DNA of 22,473 nt from an uncultured Collinsella sp. (GTDB lineage: Bacteria; Actinomycetota; Coriobacteriia; Coriobacteriales; Coriobacteriaceae), in the NCBI GenBank assembly GCA_900541685.1, contig UQKM01000028.1, positions 1 to 22,473 on the forward strand, read 5' to 3'. The notes under the pieces were generated by a model. That model saw only the letters and a list, made by a program, of their open reading frames with translations. It made no database searches and was not told where the DNA came from. This document shows, piece by piece, positions 13,037 to 21,957 of the stretch (within the stretch, counting starts at the first letter, position 1; each line of letters starts with the position of its first letter). A program made the position numbers and the translations under genes.

Positions 13037-15700
13037 CTCTTGGACTTTGAGGGCTTCGGCCAGGCTGACGCGCTTGATGGAGCGCGTGTGCAGCAACGCC
13101 ACGACCAGGTAGGTCGCAAAGCCGATGCCCACGCATGCCGCCATGGACCAAGCGGGCACGTAGATCTCGATATTGCCGTTGTAGGCGAGCAGCATCGAGC
13201 GGAAGATGGCCGTGAGCGAGCCAATAATGACCGGCAGGCTCAGCACGAGCGACGCCGCCACGCACAGCGTGATCGAGCGGATGTACAGATGCGAGATCTC
13301 GCTATCGCGATAGCCGAAGACTTTCATGTAGCTGATCGAACGGGCGCTGTGGTCGATCACCGCCTTGGTCAGCAGGTACATAAACAGCAGGAAGATAAAC
13401 ACCGCGAGCCCGACCATCATGCCGATCATTTTGCTCATCATGCCGATGAACTGGTCACCCACGGCGCGCATGTCGTCGGGCGTGGTGTCACCGGCAAAGT
13501 AACGAGCATCGAGGTCGAGCTTCTCGTCGCTCACATAGCCGTTAAAGTAGGCGGCGTCGTTGCCGAACAGCTCGTTAAAGTCATCGATGCTCATATAGAT
13601 ATTCATGTCCGACTTTGAACCCCAGATGCAGTCCTTACCCGCGTACTCAAGAGAATAATCCCGAGCCTCGTACTTGTCGCGAAGCTCGACCTTCTGGCCC
13701 TCGCTCCAGCCAAACTTATCGAGCAGACCGCCGCCAAAGACGACGCGCCCGTCGCCGACGTTGAGGTCTTTCCAATAGCGCGAATGAGATGAAATGCCGT
13801 AGACGGAAATCGTCTCCTCGCCATTACCATCGCCGCGGTCGTATTGCAGCTGGTAAACGGCATATTTCTCGGCCTGCGCGATTGCGCCCGCGCCGTTGTC
13901 GGTCGTGTTGATCGGGTGAATGTCGTCGTTGTCGGTGTCGATCTTAGAGGCCTTGTCGATCAGGTCGATGGCCTCATCGCGGTCGCAGCCGAGGGCATCG
14001 GCAAGATCGTCGAGGCGTGCGTAGAGCGCATCCTTCTTGTCCTTGACCTTAGCAAGCGCATCCTGCGCTGCAGTCAGGCTCTCGGCAGACGGAGATGCGG
14101 TCGCGGCATCGGCTGCCGTCTGCGCCGCATCGGCCGCGTCGTCAAGCTCGTCATCGGCATCCTGGGCGGCGGAGAGCAGCGCGCCGTCAATCGACTGCAA
14201 GCGCTCGAGCGCCGACCACTGCTCGCGCTCCTCGGCAGTGCCCTCGAGCTCCAGCGGCGCCTTGAGTGTGTACTGATGCTCGGCGACCAGGCTCGTCTCG
14301 AGGTTGTCCGCGTAGTGCGTCATCGTGGGCAAAATCGCCAGGCCAAAGAGCAGCAGCAGCGAGGCGAATGCAATGCCCACGAAGAGCGTGGCGAAGTTGC
14401 CCAGGTTGCGCAGGAAGACGCGCAGGCGGAAGCGCGAGACAAAGCCCATGCGCTCCGGCAGCTGCAGGCCGCGCTTGGTGCCCGATTTGCCGCTCGCCTC
14501 GTGACGAAGGAACTGCAACGGCGTCTTGCCCATCTTGCGAAGCAGGCCCACCAGCGTGATGAGAATGAGCGCGGCGGCGGGAACCACGGCGCACTTCACA
14601 AAGATCTCCCAGCTCCAGTACACCTGGAAGGGCGGCAGGCTGTACGAGCCGTAGTAGAGACCGCGCATGGGCTCGGTAAAGAACGCAACGCCGAGAGCGG
14701 TGCCCAGTAGCGCCGCGGCCACGCCTACGATGGCGGGAAGCGCTAGGTAGTGCAGCACGATTTCGCGACGGCGATAGCCGCTGGCGAGCAGCGTGCCGAT
14801 AATGGCGCTCTCCTCCTCGATGGTGGCGTCGGTGAGCACCACAAAGACAAACGCCATGATCACGATGATGATGTCGAGCAACGTCATCCACATCATGGAG
14901 TCGCCGTCCACGTCGTCGCGCGCATAGCCAATGCCCTGATTGGAATCGGCATCGATCAGATCGTCCACGCGCGCATCGGCATCGGTCAGCGCCTCGACCA
15001 TATCCTGCTCCGCATCGATGCGATCCGCGGTGGGGAGATCGCGATCGGTAAAGGTAAAGGAGTAGGTGTAGGCAGGCGCGCCGCCGGCGTCCTCAAGCGC
15101 GGCAAAGCCGGCGTCGGTGACCTCGGCCACGCCGTACGTGATGGTGTTCACCGTAAAGTCCGAATTGTCGAGGAACAACGCCTGGCTATCGGGCTGGGTC
15201 ATGATGCCGCAGATGGTGTAGGTGCGGCCCTCAAGCTCGACCTTATCGCCGATGGCGAGGTCGTTATTGGTGGCAAAGACGCGGTCGATGGCCACCTCGT
15301 CGTCCGCCTTGGGTTCCTTGCCCTCACAGTAGGACGCAATGTCCACCTTAGCGCGGTGCGCATAGGTGCGCAGGGTCCGCTTGGTGCCGTCGTCGCCGGC
15401 AGTCTTTTTGATGATGGCGTCGATAGAGAAGTTCTTGTAGAACGTAACGCCGCCGACGTCCTCAGCCGCGTCTTCGGCAGCCTTGAGCTGATCTTTGGTG
15501 GCCTCGAAGGAGGTAGTCACACGGCCGTCCTCGATCGTGTATGCATCGCGCATGTCGTCAATGAGGCAGCCGATGGAATGCGCCGCGAGCAAAAAGCCCG
15601 ACGTGAGGGCGATGCTTCCGCACATAAGCAAAAAGATGCCCAGGTACTTGCCGATATTGCGGCGCAGCTCGCGCGGGAGACGTTTTGCGAGAGGTGTCAT
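13034..15700 (-). CDS. Large FtsX/MacB-type ABC transporter permease
   Basis: 888 residues from the ATG at 15700. Helix 1 (about 18-43) is followed by a large extracytoplasmic domain (45-265). A first FtsX core of three helices covers about 270-390. Another helix lies at 435-460. A second extracytoplasmic region includes an Ala/Asp-rich coiled coil (about 505-575). The second FtsX core is near 765-880. This 10-helix, twice-repeated architecture is that of DUF214-type permeases working as mechanotransmission or lipoprotein/peptide export systems with a MacB-like ATPase. The ATPase gene ends 8 nt upstream, so the pair is an operon. The alternative TTG start at 15715 would overlap that gene. Substrate unknown. 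Confidence 0.85.
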   Translation of the reverse strand: MTPLAKRLPRELRRNIGKYLGIFLLMCGSIALTSGFLLAAHSIGCLIDDMRDAYTIEDGRVTTSFEATKDQLKAAEDAAEDVGGVTFYKNFSIDAIIKKTAGDDGTKRTLRTYAHRAKVDIASYCEGKEPKADDEVAIDRVFATNNDLAIGDKVELEGRTYTICGIMTQPDSQALFLDNSDFTVNTITYGVAEVTDAGFAALEDAGGAPAYTYSFTFTDRDLPTADRIDAEQDMVEALTDADARVDDLIDADSNQGIGYARDDVDGDSMMWMTLLDIIIVIMAFVFVVLTDATIEEESAIIGTLLASGYRRREIVLHYLALPAIVGVAAALLGTALGVAFFTEPMRGLYYGSYSLPPFQVYWSWEIFVKCAVVPAAALILITLVGLLRKMGKTPLQFLRHEASGKSGTKRGLQLPERMGFVSRFRLRVFLRNLGNFATLFVGIAFASLLLLFGLAILPTMTHYADNLETSLVAEHQYTLKAPLELEGTAEEREQWSALERLQSIDGALLSAAQDADDELDDAADAAQTAADAATASPSAESLTAAQDALAKVKDKKDALYARLDDLADALGCDRDEAIDLIDKASKIDTDNDDIHPINTTDNGAGAIAQAEKYAVYQLQYDRGDGNGEETISVYGISSHSRYWKDLNVGDGRVVFGGGLLDKFGWSEGQKVELRDKYEARDYSLEYAGKDCIWGSKSDMNIYMSIDDFNELFGNDAAYFNGYVSDEKLDLDARYFAGDTTPDDMRAVGDQFIGMMSKMIGMMVGLAVFIFLLFMYLLTKAVIDHSARSISYMKVFGYRDSEISHLYIRSITLCVAASLVLSLPVIIGSLTAIFRSMLLAYNGNIEIYVPAWSMAACVGIGFATYLVVALLHTRSIKRVSLAEALKVQE

Positions 15701-15708
15701 GGCGCCGC

Positions 15709-16422
15709 CTACCAATCGAGCTCGGCGGCCGCGACGGGTGACTCGTTGAGCTCATCCTCGACGATGCGCCCGTCGCGCAGGCGCAGCACGCGATTGGCCA
15801 TGTGCGCGATGGCCGCATTGTGGGTGACAATGATGATGGTGCAGCCGTAGGTGCGGTTGACATCCTCCATGAGCCGCAAGATTTCCTTGGATGTCTTGTA
15901 GTCGAGCGCGCCCGTGGGCTCATCGCACAGCAGCAGGCCCGGATTTTTGACGAGCGCACGGCCGATGGCGCAGCGCTGCTGCTGGCCGCCCGAGACCTGG
16001 CGCGGAAACTTGTTGCGGTGCTCGTAGAGGCCCAGCGAGCGCAGCAGATCGTCGACATTGAGCGGGTTTTTGGACAGGTGCGCCATGACCTCGATGTTTT
16101 CCTTGATGGTAAGGTCGGGCACCAGGTTGTAGAACTGGAAGACAAAGCCCAGCTCGCGGCGTCGGTACTCGCCCAGATCGGCGGGCTTGAGCGCCGTGAG
16201 ATCGCAGCCGTCCACCATGATGGAGCCGCCGTCGGCATCCTCCAGGCCGCCGATCAGGTTGAGAAAGGTCGACTTGCCCGAGCCCGAGGGCCCCAGCATG
16301 ACGCAGATCTCGCCGCGGTTGATGGACGTGTCGATGCCGTCGAGCACCGTCAGGCGTGCATCACCGTCGCCATAGTGTTTCTTGAGTCCGTTGACCTGGA
16401 CGTAGGCACGCTTTGTCGCCAT
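15709..16422 (-). CDS. MacB/LolD-type ABC transporter ATPase
   Basis: 237 residues. Walker A GPSGSGKS (44-51), Q-loop QFYN (96-99), signature VSGGQQQR (143-150), Walker B LLLCDEPTGALD (163-174) and the switch His in IVTHN are all present. The YRRRELGFVFQFYNL region is typical of the MacB/LolD/FtsE branch that energises FtsX-type permeases. It pairs with the permease starting 8 nt downstream. The ATG at 16422 follows GGGGGAT. A possible promoter upstream on the minus strand (TACTAT -10-like around 16460-16466) is weak. Confidence 0.9.
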   Translation of the reverse strand: MATKRAYVQVNGLKKHYGDGDARLTVLDGIDTSINRGEICVMLGPSGSGKSTFLNLIGGLEDADGGSIMVDGCDLTALKPADLGEYRRRELGFVFQFYNLVPDLTIKENIEVMAHLSKNPLNVDDLLRSLGLYEHRNKFPRQVSGGQQQRCAIGRALVKNPGLLLCDEPTGALDYKTSKEILRLMEDVNRTYGCTIIIVTHNAAIAHMANRVLRLRDGRIVEDELNESPVAAAELDW

Positions 16423-16518
16423 GCTATCCCCCGTTGTTAGCCTTCTGCTACTTTTCTAAGGTAATAGTAAACCCAGGTGAACTATTTTTAAGCGACGTGC
16501 GCGGCTTTTTTCCAACCT

Positions 16519-16578
16519 ACTCATCGGGGACAGACTTAAATGAGTGAAATCGCTCATTTAAGTCTGTCCCCGATGACC
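16519..16578. repeat. Head-to-head pair of GGGGAC repeats forming a long palindrome
   Basis: Arms 16521-16544 and 16553-16576 are perfect 24-nt inverted repeats. The stem extends by a T-G and a G-C pair to a 4-nt AAAT loop. Each arm holds one copy of the GGGGACAGACTTAAATGAG unit seen singly at 12918-12950, here in opposite orientations. It lies 9 nt beyond the stop codon of the ABC-2 permease gene and upstream of the MacB-type ATPase gene. Confidence 0.85.
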
Positions 16579-16584
16579 AGGTAG

Positions 16585-17790
16585 CTAGGCGTGGGATTTG
16601 GCGCGGGCGAGGGCCAGGCCTACGGCGGTGATGGCCGCAGCAAAGAGCACCGTGACGCCTAGGTCGCAGGCGATGTCGCCCAGCACGGTGGACGTCAGGT
16701 CCGCGGCGAGCGCCTTGCCGATCGCGTCGTTCACCCAATACGTCGGCACAAAGTGCGCCACCGTCTGCACGGCCGAACCCATCAGCGACAGCGGCATCCA
16801 GGCGCCGCCCAAAAACGTCATGAGCAAGCCGAGCAGGTTGCCCACACCGTTGAGCAGCTCCTCGCGCGCGCCCAGGCTCGACAGCGTAAAGCCAACGGCC
16901 AGCGGCGTGCACGCCAGGGCAAACGTTGCCGCCAGCGCCAGGCACACGCGACCCACGCCGACCTCGGCAACCGCGCTGGCAAAGCCCACGACGCCCATCA
17001 TGCTCGACACGAGCCAGATGCAGACGGTGAGCACGGCGGCGGCCGCGAACACAGCGAGCGAACGCTGGCGCTCAGAGACCGGGCTGGCATCCATGCGGCG
17101 CACGCGCTCGGGCTCGTTCATGCCCGAAAACACCAGTCCCACCGACACGATGACCGACGAGATGATCGCGTACGCGCCAAAGTTGAAGTACGACTCGAGC
17201 GTGGTAGCAGCAGTCGAGTCGACCTTGACCTGCTCGATCTGGACCTCCGCGCGCTTTGCGGCCGCGTGCTCGGCGGCCCGTGCGACGTCACCGTTGGAGG
17301 CAGCGGGTTCAAGCGCCGCCGCAGCGCCCGCGAGCGAGATCCAGCGCGAGGCCTCGGCGGACGAAAGCGCCGCCGCCATGGTGCCGGAACCATAGGTCAC
17401 GTCGAGCTTGGGCAGGGCCTCCCCCGCACGGGCGGCTGCAACAAGATCGTCCTCAAACCCCTCCGGGATAAAGAACACGCAATCGGCACTGCCCTTGGCG
17501 CTGTTGCTCTTGGAGAGCGCGTCGGCAAGGTCGTATGTGTCGTCGCCGACGCCCGTGACCAGGTCAAAGCGTGAGCCCAGGTGCTTGGTAAGCGCCCGCG
17601 AAAGGTCGCTATTGTCGCGGTCGACCACGATCACGTTGGTGTCGTAGGGCTTGTACTCGGTAAGCTGCGACGAGTTCCAGCTCACCGAAGCCGCGATGAA
17701 TACGCCCATGAGCGAGATGAACACCGTATAGATGAGCAGGTAGAACGGGTGCGCCAGCGCCATGCGAAGCGCGGTCTTAAAGGTGCTCAT
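16585..17790 (-). CDS. ABC-2 type exporter permease (second subunit)
   Basis: 401 residues from the ATG at 17790. One N-terminal helix (about 18-40), an extracytoplasmic domain (40-195) with an Ala/Glu-rich helical part, and a C-terminal block of five or six helices (about 205-395) give the ABC2_membrane_3 layout found in drug and lipid exporters. The start is supported by GGAAGGAG 5 nt upstream. Its first 14 nt overlap the end of the preceding permease gene, so the two are tightly coupled and likely form a heterodimer. Third gene of the ATPase-permease-permease operon. Confidence 0.82.
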   Translation of the reverse strand: MSTFKTALRMALAHPFYLLIYTVFISLMGVFIAASVSWNSSQLTEYKPYDTNVIVVDRDNSDLSRALTKHLGSRFDLVTGVGDDTYDLADALSKSNSAKGSADCVFFIPEGFEDDLVAAARAGEALPKLDVTYGSGTMAAALSSAEASRWISLAGAAAALEPAASNGDVARAAEHAAAKRAEVQIEQVKVDSTAATTLESYFNFGAYAIISSVIVSVGLVFSGMNEPERVRRMDASPVSERQRSLAVFAAAAVLTVCIWLVSSMMGVVGFASAVAEVGVGRVCLALAATFALACTPLAVGFTLSSLGAREELLNGVGNLLGLLMTFLGGAWMPLSLMGSAVQTVAHFVPTYWVNDAIGKALAADLTSTVLGDIACDLGVTVLFAAAITAVGLALARAKSHA

Positions 17791-18964
17791 AGCGGCTCCT
17801 TCCAAAGATCAGCGTAGCGGCGGCGACAAACACCAGGGCCATCAGGACGAGCGCGCCGGCGCGAACAGCGAAGGGCCCCAGGTCCTCAAAGAAATACAGG
17901 CGATTGAACATGTCGCAGATGAGCTTGACGGGGTTGAGCCAGCACTCGACCGGACAAGCGCGGGCGACGTCGTCGGCAAGCGCCATCGCCGGCTCGCCGT
18001 AGAGGCCGGCGAACAGGGCGCACGTGGTGGCAAAGCCCGTGAGGATGCCCGACTTGGATGCCTTGCCGCCCTTAACGGGAAGCGTGCCCACAAAAAGCCC
18101 CAGGCCCGTGGCGGCAAGCGCGGATGCAGCCCCGCCCAGCAGGCACAACCCCTCGCGCCCGCCAAAGTCGACGCCCACGACCAGGCGCACGTAGCCGATC
18201 GCAACCGCCATCGATGCAAAGGAAACCAGCCACGAGCCGACAAAAATGCCGGCCAGCGACGCCGTCTTGGAAAGACCGCCCACGCAGCGGCGCGCGCCAA
18301 GGCCCGACAGATTAGGCTGCAAATCGACGACGCTCAAGGCGGCAAACTCGGCAGACATCATCGCGACCAGGCCAAAGAGCGCGTAGTAGTAGATGACCGT
18401 GCCATCGGGCGTGGCACGAGTCAGGCTCACGCGGCGGGTTCCGCCCTCGAGCGACAGGGCGTGCGCAACCGCCGCCGGATCGGCGAGCGCCGCCGGGTCA
18501 TCTTGGGCAATCTGGCGCATGAGCTCGACATTTTGCGTATACGAGCTTGCCACCGTTTCAAGGATGCTGCGGTCGGTGAGCACCGACGAGGCGCGCGAGC
18601 TGTCGTAACTCGACAGCAGCGTGAGCCTGGGCGTGCCCGCGGCATCAACCGTATAGATGCCTGCGACCTCGCCGGCCTTGAGCGCTTTGCGCGCGACAGC
18701 CAAGTCTTCGTACTCGCTCACATCGAGCAGCTGATCGTCGCCTGCCTTGGCAAGCGAAGCTGCCACATCCTTAAAGGTCGAGGCATCCCAGGCCTCGTCC
18801 GCCACGACGGCAACCGGCACCGGGTCGACCGTGCCGTCGGAGCTGAGGTTCGCAAACATAAACATGAACATCGTGGAAAGCGCAATAGGAAAGAGAGCGC
18901 CCCAGACCCACGTGCTCGGCCGGCGCAGCAGCGTCTTGACCGTGGTGATGATGGTATTGAACAT
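17777..18964 (-). CDS. ABC-2 type exporter permease (first subunit)
   Basis: 395 residues. Architecture is the same as its neighbour: an N-terminal helix (about 18-40) followed by an extracytoplasmic domain (to about 210) and six helices to the end. It is clearly paralogous in layout to the downstream permease but divergent in sequence. The ATG at 18964 has AGGGG about 5 nt upstream and begins 8 nt after the stop of the ATPase gene. With that ATPase it forms a complete exporter, probably for lipophilic or peptide antibiotics; the substrate is unknown. Confidence 0.82.
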   Translation of the reverse strand: MFNTIITTVKTLLRRPSTWVWGALFPIALSTMFMFMFANLSSDGTVDPVPVAVVADEAWDASTFKDVAASLAKAGDDQLLDVSEYEDLAVARKALKAGEVAGIYTVDAAGTPRLTLLSSYDSSRASSVLTDRSILETVASSYTQNVELMRQIAQDDPAALADPAAVAHALSLEGGTRRVSLTRATPDGTVIYYYALFGLVAMMSAEFAALSVVDLQPNLSGLGARRCVGGLSKTASLAGIFVGSWLVSFASMAVAIGYVRLVVGVDFGGREGLCLLGGAASALAATGLGLFVGTLPVKGGKASKSGILTGFATTCALFAGLYGEPAMALADDVARACPVECWLNPVKLICDMFNRLYFFEDLGPFAVRAGALVLMALVFVAAATLIFGRSRYEHL

Positions 18965-18972
18965 GGCCGCCC

Positions 18973-19911
18973 CTAGTCGCGCAGCTCGCGGCCGGTGATC
19001 TCGAGGAACACGTCGTTGAGGGTCGGCGGTTCGGAATAGATGCGGCCGAGTGGCACGTCATGCGAGCGCAGCGCATCGAGAATGTCCGTCAGGTTGTGCG
19101 GGCTCGCTTCGCACGAAAACGTGAGCTGTCCCGCCGTTGCCGAAAGGTCCAGAACGTGCGGCAGGCTTGCGACGGCACCGAGCGCCGCACTCGGAACCTC
19201 GCCGACCTCGATTACAATCTTCTCGCCCATCTGAATCATGCGCTTGAGCTCGTCGTTAGTGCCCTGCGCCAGCACGCGCCCACCGTCCATGATCATGATG
19301 CGGCTGCAGATCTGCTCGACTTCCTCCATGTAATGGCTGGTATACACCACCGTGGCGCCCTCGTCGCGCAGGCGGCAGATGCCCTCCAGGATGGCGTTGC
19401 GGCTTTGCGGGTCGACCGCCACCGTGGGTTCGTCAAAAAAGATGAGCTCGGGCTTGTGCGCGATGCCGCAGGCAATGTTGAGACGACGCGCCAGGCCGCC
19501 CGAGAGCTTGCCGGGGCGGAACTTGGTAAAGTCGCCCAGGCCGACAAAGTCGATCGCCTCGTCCACCAGCGCGCGGCGGCGCTTGCGGTCGTTGACGTAG
19601 AGACTGCAGAAATAGTCGATGTTCTCGCGCACGGTGAGCTCGTCGAACACCGCCACCTGCTGCGGCACCACACCGATGCGGCGCTTGAGGTCGTAGCGGG
19701 CGGGCGTCATGCGCTCGCCGAACAGCTCGATGGTGCCCTTGTCGTAGGCGAGCAGCTGCAGGATGCAGTTGATGGACGTGGTCTTGCCCGAGCCGTTGGG
19801 GCCCAGCAGGCCAAAGATCTCGCCGGGGGCGATACTCAGGTTAAAGTGGTCGAGCGCAATAAGGTCGTCGTAGCGCTTAACGAGGTTTTCGACGTGGACG
19901 ATGTCTGTCAT
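18973..19911 (-). CDS. ABC-2 exporter ATPase (DrrA/LnrL-like)
   Basis: 312 residues from the ATG at 19911. Walker A GPNGSGKT (37-44), Q-loop PQQ, signature LSGGLARRLNIA (136-147), Walker B LIFFDEPTVAVDP (156-168) and His193 are present. About 100 C-terminal residues follow the nucleotide domain, as in DrrA/CcmA-type drug-export ATPases. AAGGG lies 9 nt before the chosen ATG; the longer frame lacks support. It is first in the three-gene exporter operon and is divergent from the histidine kinase gene across a 200-bp gap that should hold the control region. Confidence 0.88.
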   Translation of the reverse strand: MTDIVHVENLVKRYDDLIALDHFNLSIAPGEIFGLLGPNGSGKTTSINCILQLLAYDKGTIELFGERMTPARYDLKRRIGVVPQQVAVFDELTVRENIDYFCSLYVNDRKRRRALVDEAIDFVGLGDFTKFRPGKLSGGLARRLNIACGIAHKPELIFFDEPTVAVDPQSRNAILEGICRLRDEGATVVYTSHYMEEVEQICSRIMIMDGGRVLAQGTNDELKRMIQMGEKIVIEVGEVPSAALGAVASLPHVLDLSATAGQLTFSCEASPHNLTDILDALRSHDVPLGRIYSEPPTLNDVFLEITGRELRD

Positions 19912-20099
19912 GAGGCGGCCCTTCTGTTGCTTGCGGCCCGGTACGATTGCATCATCGCAGGAGCTGACGGCGCGCACCAGTGAGCTTTGTCACGAGTGCG
20001 GAGGTCTTGGTCGTGCGGCCTGCTGACGCGACCGCCCCGCCGCGTGGGAGGAATGTCACGCTTGCTCTGAGTGGCGCCTCCCCCGTGCGCGGCATCGCG

Positions 20100-20105
20100 T
20101 ACAAT
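20100..20105 (+). promoter_or_regulatory. -10 element placing the kinase transcript start at its ATG
   Basis: TACAAT lies seven bases before the ATG at 20112. With normal spacing transcription would begin at or within a base of that codon, and no ribosome site precedes it. No clear -35 is visible. Confidence 0.4.
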
Positions 20106-20111
20106 ACCCGT

Positions 20112-21257
20112 ATGAACAGGCTATTCGACAAATCGATCGTGCTGGCGTGCTGCATCGCAGCCGCCACGGGCCTTGCTGTGGATGCTCGCCTGGTCGCGGC
20201 GTTTTGCCTTGGCGTTGTCATCGCCGCGCTGGCCGAGGTCGCGCAGGGAGAACGCGCCCGTCGCGCCAGCGAGGCCGGCAGCTACGCCTACGTCATCGCG
20301 GCTGTCTTCGTGCCGCCGTTTATGCCGTTCGCACCTCTCGCCCTCTATGACATCGCGCGACGCGTGCGCCGTGAACGCATCTGGCCCGCGCTGGCAATTG
20401 GCTCCGTGTTTGCCTGCGCACTTGCCACGGACCTTCGCTGCGGCGCGCTCACCACCCGAACGCTGTTGCTAACCGCCATCCTTTCGGTCGCCGCCACGTT
20501 GCTGTCGCTGCGCACCGCGCAGCTGGAGCGCGAACAGGAACGCATGCGTCGCACCCGCGACAAGCTGCAAGAACGCGCCCTGGCACTCGAGGCACGCAAC
20601 CGCGACCTCGCCGACCGCCAGGACTACGAAGTCGAGCTCGCGACGCTCGCCGAACGCGCCCGCATCGCGCGCGAGATCCACGATAACGTGGGCCACCAGC
20701 TCACGCGCGCTTCGCTTCAAACCGAAGCCCTGCGCGTGGTCCATGCCAACGAGCCCGGCGTTGCCGCCGATTTCGCCGACGTCAAATACACCGTTGACGA
20801 GGCGCTCCAGCTCGTGCGCGCCAGCGTCCACGCGCTCAACGACAACGCCGTCGACCTTTCCGTGCAGCTCGAACGCATTGTTGAAGGCGCGCGCTCGGAC
20901 GGCGGTCCGCGGATTGAGCTTGAAGTTATGACCGAACATGCGCCCGCAAACGTCGCGAACTGCTTTGCGGCGGTCCTGCGCGAGGCGCTCTCCAACACCA
21001 TGCGCCACGCTTGCGCCCATGCTGTCACTGTACGTTGCATGGAGCATCCGTCGTTTTACCAGCTCATCGTTACCGACGATGGCGCGGGCGGGGTTCAAGC
21101 AAGCGGCCACGGCGCCGCGGAGGGCATGGGGCTCGCCTCTATGCGCGAGCGCATCGAGGCGCTTGGCGGCACCTTCACCGCCGGCCCGCGTGCCGGCGCC
21201 GGCGGCTGGCGCGTGTTTGCCACCGTTCCCAAACAGCAAGGAGATGATGGCCGATGA
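20112..21257 (+). CDS. NarL-type sensor histidine kinase (HisKA_3)
   Basis: 381 residues from the ATG at 20112. Four or five membrane helices (about 8-42, 58-82, 91-108, 116-133) form a sensor with almost no extracytoplasmic loops, as in intramembrane-sensing kinases. A coiled-coil linker (134-175) leads to the dimerisation domain with the phospho-His in AREIHDNVGHQL (His190). The ATPase domain has REALSNTMRHA (N-box, Glu291/Asn295), DDGAGG (322-327) and GMGLASMRERI (338-348). A longer frame from 19980 is open, but its extra 44 residues look non-coding. The response regulator gene overlaps it by 4 nt (ATGA). Probable role: sense membrane stress or a drug and control the adjacent exporter. Confidence 0.88.
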   Translation: MNRLFDKSIVLACCIAAATGLAVDARLVAAFCLGVVIAALAEVAQGERARRASEAGSYAYVIAAVFVPPFMPFAPLALYDIARRVRRERIWPALAIGSVFACALATDLRCGALTTRTLLLTAILSVAATLLSLRTAQLEREQERMRRTRDKLQERALALEARNRDLADRQDYEVELATLAERARIAREIHDNVGHQLTRASLQTEALRVVHANEPGVAADFADVKYTVDEALQLVRASVHALNDNAVDLSVQLERIVEGARSDGGPRIELEVMTEHAPANVANCFAAVLREALSNTMRHACAHAVTVRCMEHPSFYQLIVTDDGAGGVQASGHGAAEGMGLASMRERIEALGGTFTAGPRAGAGGWRVFATVPKQQGDDGR

Positions 21258-21883
21258 GGCTCATCGTTGTCGACGACGACCGCCTAGTGGTCGATTCGCT
21301 CAAGATTATCCTGGGCGCCCAGCCGCAGATCGAGGTGGTGGGCACCGGTGCCAACGGCAACGACGCAGTGGCGCTCTACGCTGAGCACTCGCTCGACATC
21401 GCGCTGCTCGACATTCAGATGCCGGGACGAGACGGCCTATCGGCGGCGCGCGAGATCCTCGAGCGCGATCCTGCGGCGCTCGTGGTGTTCCTGACGACAT
21501 TCTCGGATGACGAGTACATTGTGTCGGCGCTCAAACTGGGCGCCCGCGGCTACCTGATTAAAACCGATGTCGCCGCCATTCCTCCGGCGTTGGCGCAGGT
21601 CATGGATGGCAAACGCGTGCTCGAGGGCAAGGCGATCGAGGACATCGATTTTGATGGGGCGGACGACGAGGCCGGCGCGACCCGCCGGCCCGCGGCCTTT
21701 GCCGGCCTGACCGACCGCGAGTTCGAAGTCGCCGAGCTCATCGCCCGCGGCCTCGACAACAAGGAGATCGCTGCCACCGCCTATATGGGCGAAGGCACCG
21801 TGCGCAACCACATCAGCTCGATCCTAGCCAAAATGGGCCTGCGCAACCGCACGCAGATCGCCATCGCCTACCTGCGAGGGTAG
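21254..21883 (+). CDS. NarL/LuxR-family response regulator
   Basis: 209 residues. The receiver domain (1-120) has the acidic pair Asp8/Asp9, the phospho-acceptor Asp53 in LLDIQMPG, Thr81/82 and Lys103. A short acidic linker leads to a LuxR-type helix-turn-helix (about 150-207: LTDREFEVAELIARG, NKEIA, GTVRNHISSILAKM). It partners the kinase directly upstream, sharing an ATGA overlap. AAGGAG lies 10 nt before its ATG. The likely target is the divergent ABC-2 exporter operon. No obvious terminator follows; the downstream region is filled with palindromic repeats. Confidence 0.93.
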   Translation: MRLIVVDDDRLVVDSLKIILGAQPQIEVVGTGANGNDAVALYAEHSLDIALLDIQMPGRDGLSAAREILERDPAALVVFLTTFSDDEYIVSALKLGARGYLIKTDVAAIPPALAQVMDGKRVLEGKAIEDIDFDGADDEAGATRRPAAFAGLTDREFEVAELIARGLDNKEIAATAYMGEGTVRNHISSILAKMGLRNRTQIAIAYLRG

Positions 21884-21903
21884 TTGCCCGAGGATCAACC
21901 GCT

Positions 21904-21957
21904 CCGGCATAGCAAAATGGCTGCCACCGATTTAATGCCATTTCAAAACTATGCCGG
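21904..21957. repeat. Nested hairpin downstream of the response regulator
   Basis: CCGGCATAG (21904-21912) pairs with CTATGCCGG (21949-21957). Inside it AAATGGC (21915-21921) pairs with GCCATTT (21937-21943). The right part overlaps the start of the next palindrome, so the two folds compete. Confidence 0.5.

Noticed and set aside
19980..19993. CRP-like site GTGA-N6-TCAC between the exporter and kinase genes
   Set aside because: A single perfect 4+4 match is expected often by chance in this sequence, and there is no supporting promoter geometry. It could still be the response-regulator site, but I cannot support it.
19980..20111. Longer N-terminus for the histidine kinase
   Set aside because: The extra 44 residues are Pro/Ala/Arg-rich and not membrane-like, there is no ribosome site, and they would fill the divergent control region.
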